The notes: generated from the sequence alone by a model not told the origin. DNA of 64,000 nucleotides from Spirodela intermedia (GCA_902729315.2 LR746269.1:4232001-4296000), one strand, 5' to 3'. Shown: positions 46,537 to 59,565, counted from the stretch's first letter. Numbers and translations: made by a program.

Positions 46537-47640
46537 TATGTGCGAAGATATAAATACAGAGCTGATCGTAACCCAAAACCAGCTTTGGTCTTTCTCCGAT
46601 GATTACTGAGTGCCTTTGAATTAATGAGAGATAACCGAGAAACAAAGTTCCGTACACTGGTTTGTATTAAAAGGACAAAGAAATGATGGGACTCATAAGA
46701 ATTCTCACATGAATGACGAAACCGAGTTACCAAATCACTAACTCAGACATTCGAAACGTTAGAGTTTTCAAGAAGATTTCGATCCTTAGAGGTTGGGAAT
46801 TATGAGTTGTGCGCGCGAATTAGTGAATCATTTGAATAGTTATTGTGTACAATTCAAATCTTAAGCACATGAGTTATACACGGGTTTTCAGACCTTAGGA
46901 TAATAGCCCCTGATATTTTTTATTTCAATGGATGATCCATAATGATTAATCAAGATCCTTTTCCAATGGACAGAGCAATTGCTTCAAAATCACACGATGA
47001 TTTCTCCGATTTAGATCAAGAAGTTCTTAAGCGGCAGAGTTACTACCCGAACACTTCGTCCCTCACCGTTTTTAAGATATCCAGTTTTTATAAGCAGGGT
47101 CAATAGAGTTTATCAAACGGGTTCTGTACCGTGAACTTTGTAACGCACATATCACGCAGATAAATCCCAGAAAGTCAAACAAATGTGCTGCCCCGTAGAC
47201 AATGATACGTGCTGAGAGATAGGTAAACCAAGGTACAGGATATATTCTAGAGAGGTATAACAGCTTGGTTTTAACGGTGAGACCATTTTTTTATCGATCC
47301 CTTGTTCCGATAAACCATTCAGGATCATGTTTTTAGCGCTTATCACGTCATCTCCACAAGGTCAGCCATCAAGATTAATAGAACAAGATATGTCCAGCAG
47401 AAAAGAACGACCTTGTTAGCATCATACAAACTTATATATATATGCAAGTACCAGCAGTTGCAGCAATAACTTCACACGAAAGAGAGGCCAAACTGGGCGG
47501 AAATACATCAATAACTGAGACATTTTCAATGGAGATAACAATGAAATCACAGTTTCCGATAGAATTATTATCACCATAATCAAAAAAGGATTTGAATTAT
47601 AAAGAATATATGTGCGATAGGAACCTCAACATGTGTTTCT
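46537..47640. other. 3' flank of the HIG1 gene
   Basis: No coding sequence recognised. It probably holds the 3' UTR of the HIG1-domain gene (minus strand) in its upper part. I see no clear AATAAA close to the stop, so the transcript end cannot be placed. Minus-strand frames at 46536-46733 and 47152-47346 have no recognisable similarity. Confidence 0.45.
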
Positions 47641-50600
47641 TCATACTGGTTTCTCTGAACGCTTGAAGCTTTCTCCGTAGTAGTACGCACTTCCCACCAT
47701 CAAAGCGACAGTAGCCCCCTGAACCACAACTCGGGCTCTCATAAGCTTCTGACCCAAATGAGAGTTCCCTTGTCTGAAACTGACGAGGCCAGCAGTGAGC
47801 ACGCCCGCAGTAAGAAGTGCACCTGAGAGGTTCACCGATCAGAGGATGCACAAACGCCACATTAGAAAAACAGAAGCTTTACGTGCACCCTCAGATATTA
47901 CGTTCAGCCAATCTATCAAAACTCATGCAAGCCCTGCTTGATCCACAACATGACTGAAGAAAATAGCCAAGTTCATTTCGAAACCGAAGTTCTCGTATCT
48001 TTATTTCTATTGTTACAGAAAATTCCAGCTTGATCCAAAGACTTACTGAAGCGAATGGTCAAGTTTATTTTGCAAGAAAGGCTTATGCCTTTATTTCTAT
48101 GGGTGCGTCAAAGCTCATGCAAGTCCTGCTGGATCCACGAACTGACTGAAGAAAATGAGAAAGCTTAGCTTGCAGCCAAAGTAAATGTCCTCATTTCTGT
48201 GATAAAAATAAAGACATCGGAGGGCAACCAATATAAGAATGATTCTAGCAAGGAAGCGGTGTGCTATAGATTTCCGAAGTCTGTGTTCACAAGATAAGCT
48301 GAGGTAAAGAACCGATGACCACATCAACATGAGGAGATTCGCATCATATGTTGATTCCAGCTGCATACTAATCCAGTGTATGTCAATTATATATGATTTG
48401 TCTGGTACTAGTCATTGCAGTATGATCTGAACTAGTTTCTCCAAACACTCCAGATTAATATGCCTAATTGACCTATTAGCAGACATTATAAACCATTTTT
48501 CTAAGCTAAACGACTTTTCCATTGAGTCAAACCAACCTGCACAGTTTAAAATGAACTAACCATTTTTTTCCGAAAAATCCATGAAATATTTGAAATGATT
48601 AGAAGAAAGGTGCTTATGAAATTAGCATTGAAAAAGAATAATAACCTTGATAACATCAAAGATGGTGTAAGGAAAACTATGATCCCAAGGTTCTCTGAAC
48701 GTTAGAGGAACCCCCTTGTTCATTACGAAACGCTCTTCCCCACTCTTTTATGCAAGCAAAAACAAAATAACTCTAATCTATTAAATAAATGTCACCTGTT
48801 AGTGGATGGATGGAACATGACAAATATATCAACGAAAAAATCTTATAACACAGCATAACTTGTACATGGCTCAATCAACTAAGAGTACAGATTAACTTAA
48901 CACCAGTGATGGCAAGGGCAGAGTAAGCAATTACGCTTATGAAGTTGGATAAAATATCAATTGACCAACCCTGTAGAAGACAAAAATGTTGGCCAAAAGT
49001 CACAAACTCATAAAACTACTCCAAACAACACGGATTCGGTTTTGAACAGAAAGGAAAGATGAAAATAAGCAAACATAAAAAGAAAAAACTGGGATAAGGA
49101 GACAATCACAGAAGTGTCAAAGAATACAGGTTGAGCAAGGATGAAGCAGAAAAAGTAAGAGTAATTTGGATCAATAATAATGAATCATAAGAAACTACTG
49201 CGGAATACAAACCGGGGTTTTCTATGGAGTAAGAGAATAAACCACCACAAAGGACATCAAAAGAAAGAAAAAGAAATTCATGACGGAAATTAAAGGAAGA
49301 GACATGAACGAGGAAGGCAAATCAGAGCTAAAGAAATAAAGCTGAAGGTTCTTCCTGATGGGCTAGGCAGGTTCAGTAATTGGAGAAAAAATGACCAAAG
49401 GAAGGCAAATTCTGATACAATAGGAAGTACAGAGTGATTAGCTAAACATTGCAGACCAAAATGATGACGATTTGCCAAAAAATAAGGAGAGTACAATCAA
49501 CCACTAACGAGCAGAGTAGCGGATCACCACCATGCCACAAATAAAATCTCTCATTGAATTTGTAATGGATATCTTTTCGCATAAATGGTGGCATCTCACA
49601 CGGTTATTAGTCACGAAAATTGTAAGTCACCTAGGTTGGTCATGATGCCGGAAGAAAGTTATAAATGGAAATGCTTTATAAGTTTTGGAAAGCGCTGTAT
49701 CTGATGCTTTCCTGTACTGATTATCTTTATCCAAAGCGTTGGCTATAGGAAAATATGGAATATTGAAGAATGATTATATGAAACAGGGAAAAAGTGAATG
49801 AAGTGGAGATGTTAATCTGGGTCGGCATGTAGTGGTTTCTAGTGACAACTGAATGAACAAATTTTTAAAGGAACCATGACAAACCTCCCTTCGACCTCAG
49901 TGGGAGACAAGCTCTGAGAAGAGCATAGCAACAATCGCACCTACGCTTGCATATGGTTCTAAATCCTTCTCTTCACAGCACCAGGAGAAGTAGGATGACT
50001 CCTGTAGCATAATGGTACCCTGAGGTTGTATATATAATTCCTTAATAATGATTTATTGAAGATAACCGGCTAGTCTACATAGTTATAAATCGTATAAGCT
50101 CAGATCGCTTCTCACCTCTACCATTCTAAGTGGCAAATCTCTTCACGAACTTAAATCTAAGATTGGGATTATATGGCTCTCATGTAATTCAAGAACTTGG
50201 ATATTAATTAGTATTTGATTTACTATTGTCTATTTCAAGCGTTTGACTCTCAGGGAATTTAAGAAAACCTATGCCCTAAAGACGTCTAGTGCATGTGTAA
50301 TGGAATGGTAAGCTCACCTCATTTCCCTTAAGAATGAGGCCAAACATAAGTGTCATTGCAGCCAAGGCAAAATTTGGTGGCTATATCTAACTACTTATGT
50401 GACAAACGGAGGAAACTTGACAAAACCCAAGTTTGGTAGTAGATTGTTGCTAAAAATAGTAACGTATATTAGTATCTACATTAGATACCAAAACAATTAC
50501 ATCTGAAACTTTATGGATTTAATGGCATTAATGAATGCTTTTGTACACATTAGCGGGGAAAAAGTACCTGCTAGTGAAATACTATCAAATACTTAATCAC

Positions 50601-53600
50601 TACCACTAATCCAAGTATTATCTTAAACGACTTTAGTAAATAATCAGTCAACCTCACTAAGAGAGACAAATGATAAAAAGAGAACAGCAGGTAAAATTTT
50701 CCTATATCGTCATGAAAAATTAGAACTAACTTGTTGAGATATTCCCAATCTCATTTCGTATTTTGTTGCATAATTGTGCCTTGAGATCAATGGGGATTTC
50801 TAGTCAACACAAGCAAACAATAAAATTCACCTCAATGATAAAGTAAAGCTTATTATCAGTTCATAGATCAGCGTTAATGCCAATTCCGGTGGTACACTTT
50901 CATCAAGATAAACTTTTTTCATTTTGGATATGATTTTCCCCAACCAAGAGCAGCTTCATACTCCATATAGCAAGATAGCAGTCTTAGCCCTACTGAAGAT
51001 AACCAATCAAGACCCAGTACCTAGGTCTCCTAAAGATCCTTCAACAGCCTCGTTCTCATTGTGCACATGGTTTTTGCATCCCAGCATTGCCAATCCAATA
51101 GCTCAATGTGGATTTTAAACAGCAATTTTCACCGGAATAAGCACATCATGCAGATTGTGTTGTCAACTTGTATAGAAAGAAACCAACATAACTGTCATGT
51201 GGGAATCCTTAGGCATCCTCTTTCATATCTACCATATAAATTGAGTTGCAGAGGCCAAATCTGGTTCTGATGACCATAACTTACCAGAGCTGGTTCATTT
51301 TAGATTCTCCTAAACAAACCTTTGGCATCAAATGAACAACCATAATGAGTGCCATGCGGAGTCATTTTCTGCCACATTTATGTAGCATCTATGTAGCTTT
51401 CAGTGTTCCTTAAGTTGTCTATGATCAAGCATAATATAGTTCTGCCAGATTCAGGTCTTACCTTTTTAAACATGATAGCTCCCCAACTACATGTGACTAC
51501 TGTCATCTAGTCCTAAGAAAATGTTAGCGCTCTCTGATTTAACTGCCTTATAGTCATCCTTAGAGAGAGAAATTCTCCAGGCTACAAATTTCACTCATCA
51601 ATTCTTGTGCCCTTCCAATCCAAATTGAACAGCCTTGGCATTCGAACCAATATTTGCACCTCATTATGGAAAAGGAGGTGAGATGGTGTTCTTCATTAGA
51701 CAGAATTCTCACACTGCCTTTTATGCTGAGCCTTTTTATTGGAGGTCATCACGAATTGGATAAACCAGAGGAGCCGATTCATGCACCTCTGCCCGAGCAC
51801 ATAAAATGGACTGAATCCCAGATGGATGTGTGGGCTTTTGCTTTAACCAACGGAGGGGCTATCAAGACCAAATTATGAATTGATTTGTCTCGGAAATTGT
51901 TCAGAAAGTAGTGGAAGCAAAGAAAAGATCCTTTTAAATAGTTCATGATGGATCTAATAAAAAAACACAACGAACTATTCCAGATACCCAAATAAATCAG
52001 TTTATAGAGCCCTCAAAGTTATGAATCAAAGTTTCCTAGTTCAGAGTGCATGTTCTGCAATTAGGAGTGCAAGTTCGAGAAAGAACCAAAAATTTCAAAA
52101 GAAAGGCTTTCATTTTATCAAATGGAGGACGTGAGAGAAGTAAAGGATGTGAGACTTTGCAATAACAGACTATCTTGACAAAGCTCTAGGTCCAACTAGC
52201 AGTGAAGATTGGGTCAGCCGGATGGCAGGAGGACCAAGGATAATAATAGATAATCAGACATTGTGATAAATGCACTGCCTTGATTACCAGTGCAGGTGGA
52301 GTAATCAATATTTTCACTCGTTCCAAGGAAATTTTCATAACAGTCGAATGATCTCTATCAGTAGTCTACCCAGTTAACAAAAAAAAACAAGAAGACATTT
52401 ATGAAGTTCACTAGGGTAAAGATGGAAAATAAGTGGCGAAATTTAGTGTACCATCTGATCCAACTATGGATGAATTAAAATTCATTTACCAAGACAGATT
52501 CGCCATTGAACAACGGGTTGATCTTTCAATCCTTAAAGAAGCAGAGCAAAGTATTGGATTGAAGACTTAATGATGCTGCAGATCTGCTAATACCAATTCA
52601 GAATTCAAAAAGAAGGGGGAAAAAAACTGTAATGGAAAGCTGAAGGCAGATTTATCAAGCTATTTCACCGGCAGGCAATGATGAGACTGCAGAGCTGGGT
52701 AGTGTAGATATTCCCGAAAATGAAATTAGCACATTCTCAAGGAAAATGGGTCGGGGAACAATTCCCAAAAGAGAGAGAATTAAAAACCAAACCAGGGCAA
52801 CAACAGGAAGATGCATTTTACATGCTCTTGTATTAGAGTCGGTGCATTTGTATAGCATGTGATGCAAATAGTTGTTGCAATCTGGCATGAGACTATGGCA
52901 GGAATATATGTAAAAACTCCTGACATGGCATAACAAAAGAAAGAACAGAATGTAGCATGAAACAACCAGTAGTTGGTTAAATCAAAAGAAACAAACAAGA
53001 GAATGCTAAGGGAGAAGTTCACCAAGTCATTTCTGTCAAAAAACAGAGCAGCGAATCATCTCAAGGAATGGATGAGAACAGGTAATAACTGGGCAAGGAT
53101 GGATAAACGATCTTTAAATAGTAGTATAAATCATGAGTTGGAACTTTCTCGCTGAAAAACAAGTGGTCAGCTTTGGGAAGAATACTTTGCACTCATTTAG
53201 GATTTATTCAGATTACTACAGATCTTTTTTCTTTGACAGTAAAATATTTGAGTAATGTATTCAGTCATTCAATTGGGATGGAGGATATCCGCTGAAATCA
53301 AGCACCATATTTATACGATTTCTACGAATCTGATCATATGGGAATTTCACTGTACCGGCAGCCACTGGGTTTCATAATAGTTACAAGCTCAAACCTCTCA
53401 AAACTTTTTACCAAATCTATTACGGCACAAACTGCTGACATTAATCCAGTGTTAATTGATGCTCCAGAGGATTGAAGAAACTCTGAAAACACCAAATTTA
53501 TCTCCTTCCCCCTTTCCTCTGACTAAAGTTATCACGACCGATATGTCCGGAGGACTTTGTTCAGAAAGTAATTGCACTAGAGTATTTATATTAGAAGGCA

Positions 53601-54273
53601 AAAAGTAATGTCCGGAGGAAAAAAACGAAACTTTGAATGAGGCCGATATGGAAAATGAGAGATGACGAGTAGAGGAAGCGTTCGAATTCTAACAACAATA
53701 GCGACTGAGGGTGATTGCAAAGAAAATCCAGACAACGTTGCCGGTGCTCCAAAAATCATTAAATGGGACAATCTAAAAATATCGACGAAAAAATGTATTT
53801 TCACAATAAGACCGGTATCTTCCTCATAAATCATCCAGAACAGAAATTAAGATAAGACGAGAAATCTGGCACGGATGGTTTATGTGAATAATCATTGGCC
53901 TACAGATTCAAATCATACAGGCAAACGTTCATCTCTGGGTTCTGCGTTTCATACAACGATACGGATTCGTTTGAAGGGTGTAGGCTCCGAAAATGCTCTC
54001 TCCGGAACATCATAAACCTTCCGTACGCGCTGACATCCTCAAAAGAAAACGCTTAGAGAAAAGAGGAAGGACGAAAACTAAAATCCAAATCGGAGAAACG
54101 CAGAAGCAAAACAAGATGACGAAATTCACGGGAAGATGCTCATCATGTGTTCTTCCTCCTCGGGACTCACCGACTGGAACGAGAGGATTCTTTATGGGTT
54201 TCTTCGACTCGAAGAGATCGAGGTCATCCAGCTGACGAGGAGGCTCTGCCACCGTGGCCGTCGTCTCACCCAT
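47641..54273 (-). CDS. HIG1-domain mitochondrial protein (Rcf1/HIGD type)
   Basis: Two exons, 54171-54273 and 47641-47822, joined GT-AG in phase 1 across a 6348-bp intron, encode 94 residues ending TGA. The N-terminal 34 residues are polar (MGETTATVAEPPRQLDDLDL...) and end KKPIKNPLVPV. The second exon holds the HIG1 domain: a first membrane segment around 35-50 (GALLTAGVLTAGLVSF), the conserved Q-R-R-Q pattern (Q59, R63, R65, Q69 in QKLMRARVVVQG), a second membrane segment around 66-83 (ATVALMVGSAYYY) and a short charged tail. By family it is a small inner-membrane mitochondrial protein associated with cytochrome c oxidase and supercomplex assembly, sometimes hypoxia-induced. Size is normal for the family. 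Start choice: an in-frame ATG at 54462 would add 63 residues running through the CT repeat, which is implausible. Exon pairing rests on the family's continuous KNPLVPVGAL junction. Confidence 0.92.
47823..54170 (-). other. 6.3-kb intron of the HIG1 gene
   Basis: Donor GTGAGT (54165-54170) and acceptor CTCTCAG (about 47823-47829) on the minus strand. No exon of another gene or element domain was recognised inside it. Composition is even, without LTR-like blocks. It contains a three-unit tandem repeat next to its 3' end. Open frames such as 51654-51878 (plus) look like chance. Confidence 0.75.
47917..48205. repeat. Three-unit tandem repeat in the HIG1 intron
   Basis: Three diverged units of about 90-100 bp (around 47917-48012, 48013-48105, 48106-48205), each with 'ctcatgcaagccctgcttgat'-like sequence, 'gactgaagaaaat', a 'caagttcattt' block and '...tatctttatttctat'. 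They begin about 95 bases upstream of the acceptor site of the last intron on the coding strand. Confidence 0.82.
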
Positions 54274-54327
54274 CCCAAAGGCACTCACCGCTCTGGCCAA
54301 GAGCACCAGCGGCGGCCACCACGAGCA

Positions 54328-54389
<62 letters not shown>

Positions 54390-54500
54390 CAGGCCCACAT
54401 TTGCTAGCGGGGAACGCGCGCAGCGCAAATTCGGGCAGTACAGGCGACATTGATGACGTCATCCTCTAAAGTGAAAATGAAGTACGCGAGGCGTACTGTA
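54274..54500 (-). promoter_or_regulatory. 5' UTR and proximal promoter of the HIG1 gene
   Basis: Upstream of the start codon on the minus strand are a (CT)28 tract (54331-54386), a TGGGCC element (plus strand GGCCCA at 54392-54397), a TGACGTCA palindrome (54454-54461), and a short inverted repeat AGTACGC-gag-GCGTACT (54481-54497). TGGGCC is the site II element described in promoters of plant nuclear genes for mitochondrial respiratory proteins, bound by TCP factors. TGACGTCA is a bZIP-type site. GA/CT tracts bind BPC proteins. No canonical TATA is evident. The motifs are seen directly; their activity is inferred. Confidence 0.6.
54331..54386. repeat. (GA)28 microsatellite
   Basis: Fifty-six bases of uninterrupted GA, the longest microsatellite in the window. 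It lies 58 bases upstream of the HIG1 start codon and probably within its 5' UTR as CT on the coding strand. Confidence 0.95.
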
Positions 54501-55964
54501 AACGGGTACAATCAGGTTTTATTGGGTCTCGGATTCTTTTCTCATCCACAACTCCTCCTAAACGATACGATAAGTTCTAATAAAATTAATTATTTATTTT
54601 TGCAATTAGACGATTGAAAGTTGGGAACCCAAAAAGAGTCTCTTTTAATAGATGACTTTCTTTGGGGGGTTCATAAAACTCACACCATCTATGGATTAAT
54701 TATTTTTGAATAATTTCACTCTTCAAAAATTTGTAACCTTGATCTCTAAAATCAATAAACCGTAAAGTTGGAGAATTAAATGAATATTTTTTTACTGATG
54801 AAAAATACACAGAAGATAGATTACAAGATTAAAATATACTTAGTGATGATTAAAGTGATGAATGAATAAATACTTCTTTATGTGCAATCTAGAGTTTAAT
54901 TAAATATAAATTTAATAATTAATAATTAACAATACTTAAATAGTAATTCAAGAATTTTTTTGGAGTCTCATTATATTCAAATTTTAAATTTGGTAGATTT
55001 TAATGAGTGAAATTACTATTTTATATGATTTTATAAAAACTATCCATATTTATAGAATATGCTATAATTAGAAAGTAATGATTAACACATTTGAATAAAA
55101 GAAAATTATTGAAGTAAAATATGACTATGAAAACTTAGTATATTATGTGCCTATGATGTTAGATCATTAATTTAGAATGATTGTGATTTCGAATAAATTG
55201 ATTGAATTTAGACAACTCACATTGTCACAAGATTTTTTAGAATATTTATGAATATACTTTATAAAATGATTAAATACTTTGAATCACCAATGTTATGGTT
55301 ATAAATATCAAGATCATGTTTGAACCTGTCTGCTAGAGAATCATATTTGTATTTCAGAAATTTTGGATGTCTTGATATCTAAATCACTATTAGACATACT
55401 ATTGATTTTGTTATAACTATATTGCATCATTACCAAACATAACCAAATCGATTTCCTTTGGAGATATTTGTTGATACTTGAAATATTATAGATTGATTTA
55501 TTATGAAGATATCCAAATCCTTAAATGACATATCATATTGATTTTCCGCCATTTGAATTTCTAACTATTGCTGAAACTATAGATAACGGGAGTTTGCGAA
55601 AAATAGGGGTGGATTCAAACTTTATTTCTCTAAAAATATAAACCTTTTCAATAGCTAGTTATGAACAACTGACTCTAATCTCTCCATGATCTCAAGAGCT
55701 TCACTAATATATTGTGTAGAAAGTTTTATGAGAAATTGTGAAGTATTTATTTATTTTAACAACTCAAAAGCAAGTAGTCAAGGTACCATTTTTAAGTGAT
55801 CAATGATTATCCTCAACCTAGTTAAAGTGGAAATGACTTCCACATTCTACCATTATTCCAACAAGATGAAGAGATAAAAATCAATTCTCAACCATTATTT
55901 TAAATCTTTGATATTTTTTATGAGATAAACTTGTGATTAAAACATGACTTAATCACTTAAAAGA
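54501..55964. other. AT-rich intergenic DNA
   Basis: About 1.46 kb with no open frame, element domain or repeat recognised. Composition changes sharply from the GC-richer promoter of the HIG1 gene to AT-rich sequence near 54560, marking the edge of the gene island. Confidence 0.55.
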
Positions 55965-55969
55965 GTTGA

Positions 55970-57025
55970 TGATGGGATCACAAGGTCTAATGAAGAATCT
56001 TCCACTCATAAAAAACAACTCAAGTCAATAGAGGATGGTCAATCACGGATTCAACCTTTGAGGTCAACTTTTCTAAGAAGAAGTGTCAGAATTAGGGTTC
56101 TTCTACCTTGACGAGTTCATCTCCAAGTCAATCGGCACCTTCCTCTTCTATTGGATCCAACATGGAATATTGGATCCAGGACCAATGGGTCCCTACTAGT
56201 AAGCAAGAGGATCCATCCACAAAGGATGGCCCAACAAGAGGAAGAAGAAGAATGAGAAGAGGATGCCATGTCCTCCTCACGTCCGTCCTCTACTTAAAGG
56301 AGGGGTCGTTTTCAACCAAGAGGCACCACATGACACCTCTTGGGAAAGGGTGTCTCCGTCGCCCCTTCTCTCTCGTTCTCCCTCCATTGGAAAACCACCG
56401 CTCTTCTTTCTCCCTCTATAAATGCATAAGCTCTCTTGTGTTTAAGGGAGTGATTTGACATATTTAATCAAAGTTTATCTTACCTTCTTGAATTAGAGGG
56501 TTGTCCCCTTCCCCCTCTCGCCCCTTGGACTGGGGGTTCCTCCCCTCCCTTCATCGCCTCTTGGATTAGCGGCTTCCTCTCCTTTTCTCGCCCTCTTGGA
56601 TTAGGGGGACCTCCTTCTCTTCCTCATTCGCTCTATCATCGCTGTCATCCCACTTCCTTGCCGTTCGCTCGCCACCACCACTCCTCCTTCTCTTCCTTAT
56701 TCTATTATTTTTAATTATTCAAATACTTCGTGGACCTCAACTACCCAATCAAGGCCTCCTATTTTCTTGACTCATCATTAGAGATTCATCAACAAGGCTC
56801 GTAGATCTCAAGCCATTGGAATCAATAAAATCAATTCAGAGTCTTCTTTGGCAAGGTACATTGATTTCAACTCCCTTTGTGAAATTCTTCTCAAGTAATT
56901 ACAATCTTAATTCTTCTAAAATCAGCAAGATTAGCCTACTCCCAATCTTCTTTAACCTAGTCAAAAGTAATCTTAAATCCCAAACCTCCTAGTCAGTACT
57001 AATATTTCTCTTTGGTCCCACATCA
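55970..57025 (+). mobile_element. R2 solo LTR copy 3, without minisatellites
   Basis: Plus-strand R2 LTR of 1056 bp, TGATGGGATCAC...GGTCCCACATCA, flanked by gttga (55965-55969) and gttaa (57026-57030), a duplication with one G/A change. It is in opposite orientation to copies 1 and 2 and matches their ends closely. It has the TATA (CTCTATAAATGC, 56415-56426) and a 'ccccttggactgggggttcc' block, but where the other copies have 0.7-0.9 kb of GC-rich arrays it has only about 60 bp (56640-56700). The open frame 56108-56458 is not frame-conserved in the other copies. Confidence 0.92.
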
Positions 57026-57030
57026 GTTAA

Positions 57031-58400
57031 CCATTTAATCAAGTATTGACCATTTAAAGCTATAGATTTTGAAGAAAAAATTAATATAGATTCTATGTGA
57101 ACTGGTCCTAATAATTAGTTGTTGTTATTTATATATTTGATCAATTGGAACCCAAGAATGGAATTATTTATGACAAGTAAACCTAGAGAGGGGGCCAAAT
57201 CACTAGAGAGGAGTGATATACACTAGTTGCTACCTCAATAATGATACATGTTAATGCCCTAGTATTAATACTATAATACGAACATTTATTTATTGAATAT
57301 TTACTGAATATTTAATAAATACTGTGAGAGTTTGTTCTAAGAATTATTCAATATATAAATATATCTATAATGTTAATGCCCTTGTGAACTTATGGCTAAC
57401 AAACAAATCTAAGTTAATCTTTCATACATATATATTTGGGAATCTAATGCTAACGTTTGTGATGAAACATTTGAAAAGCATAAAAGATCAAAGTCACTTG
57501 TAAACCTCAAATTTATTATCTAGATAATGACATGCTGATAGCTTCAATGAGGAAATATCTAGAAATTCACAAAGTATCAAAGTCATGCATATAACTCAAA
57601 CCCTACAATCAGGATGATGACACATTGAAATCCTACACAAAGAAATATTTAAAAAATCATGAAACATCAAGTCAAGTGTAAATCTCAAACTTAGAATCTA
57701 GTAAGTGACATATCAACAAATTATGAGAACACAATGATGGATAAAACATTTTTATCTAAACTTGACCTCAATAGTAAAGTTGTTTGTTAACAAGAAGCAC
57801 ATCTCTAATTCAAATTTCAAATGAAATGGACAAGAAAATAGAAAGCTTCAAAATATGAAAAAGATAAAGGTTGTCGGTGCACTTTCTAGATAATAGAAAG
57901 TTTTTTAAATTTGCGTACCATTTTTCAAGGCAAGAAATGGTTAGAGAGCATTAACGATAAAAGGAAAAAAAAGCTATGAGGATAAGAGAATGGTTCACCA
58001 ATTATCTATCTCTCTATCAAGGTCTAGTCACCATGAGCTTCAATGGAGTCTCGAATATTATGCCATATATTCCTTTGACATTGGTGATTCAAAGCAATAT
58101 CAACCTCAAAGGTTGATGCTCTTTATTAGGCCCTACGGTACTTAGGTGGTGAGGGGAGAGGTATTTGGGTTCAAACATGTGGCGATAATAACCTAGTTGA
58201 GCTTATGAAAGGTGAGATTTTTTTATGTGTCAAAATTAGTGTGATTGGGTTACTGATCTTGTGAAAATCAATATGTATGTCCAAGAAAAGTAGTAAACTT
58301 TTGTGGGGAGGATCATTTGAGATTAAGTGTAGTCAAGTGAGGGATGAACTAATATAAAAATCTTTAGCATCTCTAGTGGTGAAGGGAGATTTGTGAGAGA
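57031..58400. other. AT-rich sequence, unassigned
   Basis: No coding region or recognisable element. The stretch 57470-57730 shows a loose repetition of 'aaagcatcaaagtca...taaacctcaaa...tagaatctagt...gatgacacattgatag' blocks, perhaps an old tandem repeat of about 85 bp. Otherwise nothing was seen. Confidence 0.45.
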
Positions 58401-59508
58401 ACTAGTGACGTGACTCAGTCGTTGTATGTTAAATCACACAAATCTAAAATTTATAAAACTAGAAAATACGATTTTTCAGATATTTAGAAGTATTTCTGAA
58501 CAAATATATCAATTATAATTCAATAAAACTTCTAAAAATAGCGGTAATTTTCCAAGTTGATCACAGGGATATAATATAATATTTTGTAATTATTCAGATT
58601 TTTTCTCAATGAATACGATTTTCTATGAATTTTATACTAGGAAATGAAAAGGAAATATATTTAAAATTCACGAAAAAAAGAAATAAGGGTGTGAACGTCA
58701 GGATGATGTCAGTGCCCGGCGAACGCGAATCGGGTGAAAACAGAGTTCCGCCTGGCAATTCTTACGTAAGCGATTACAGACGATTTAATTAATCAAATTA
58801 AGATATGTAAAAGCCGGAAGAATCGTAATTGAACGAAGTACATTTTGGTAAATTAAAATCACACAAAGTATCACTAAATGAAGCGTAAATTAAGTTGAAA
58901 GTAGGAAAATAGAGTTCCGGCGTCGCGACAGCGATGCGTTGGCAATGCACCGGAATCCTAAGCGTTCAGGAGGATCGTCGTGCAGTGTCCACGGCCTCGA
59001 AGGCTCTCCTTGGACAAAGACGACATGGGCAATCTCTAGATCTCCTTGCGAAGTCTAGAGATTAATGAAATGAGTCGTCGACTCGTCTCTGGCGGCTGTC
59101 ACCCGGCGGAGTGGAAAAACGGTAACTTTACGGCTCTTCAGCAGCTGTCACCCGACGGAGAGGAGCTAGATGGAGGTGGGGCGCATGTCAAGGAGCTTCA
59201 TCCTCAAGTCCGCGCAGCAAGAGGAGGCTCTTCATCGCATCTGGTACGCTCTCAGGAGGTGGCAACTCGTCTCCTGGCAGATCGTCCTCTTCCCGATGAT
59301 GACTTGTTCCTCGATCAATCAGAGATGATTTACTCGATGGATTCGCGATATCACGAATCGTTCAGCAATTTTAGTAGCAATGCTTCGCGAATCGCGTTGA
59401 TGAGATTTTTGCCAATGATCCAGCAATTCTTGTTGCTTAATCCTTCACCGGCGATCTGCAGGAAAGTCGTGATAATCAGATAAAAATATATGAATTTTGA
59501 CTTTGGGA

Positions 59509-59519
59509 GGATTTGAACC
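59509..59519 (-). promoter_or_regulatory. B-box-like sequence in R1 copy 9
   Basis: On the minus strand this reads GGTTCAAATCC, matching the Pol III B-box consensus GGTTCRANNCC. The same spot in R1 copy 3 reads GGTTTGAATCC on the plus strand. No convincing A box or tRNA fold lies at the expected distance, so this may be coincidence. Confidence 0.35.
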
Positions 59520-59565
59520 CTCACCGGTTGTCCGCCCCTTCTGAGGAAGGTGTGACGCGGGTTTA

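Noticed and set aside
54010-54462. 150-codon minus-strand frame with a serine/leucine repeat, as the HIG1 start
   Set aside because: The extra N-terminus is mostly translated CT repeat, and the 3' part reads through the donor into the intron. The short start at 54273 fits the family.
56108-56458. 116-codon open frame in R2 copy 3
   Set aside because: The corresponding regions of copies 1 and 2 are open in other frames with different products, so there is no sign of protein conservation.
59046-59483. 145-codon open frame on the plus strand
   Set aside because: It lies within R1 copy 9. The matching region in copies 2, 3, 6 and 7 is broken by stops and frameshifts, and solo LTRs do not normally encode protein.
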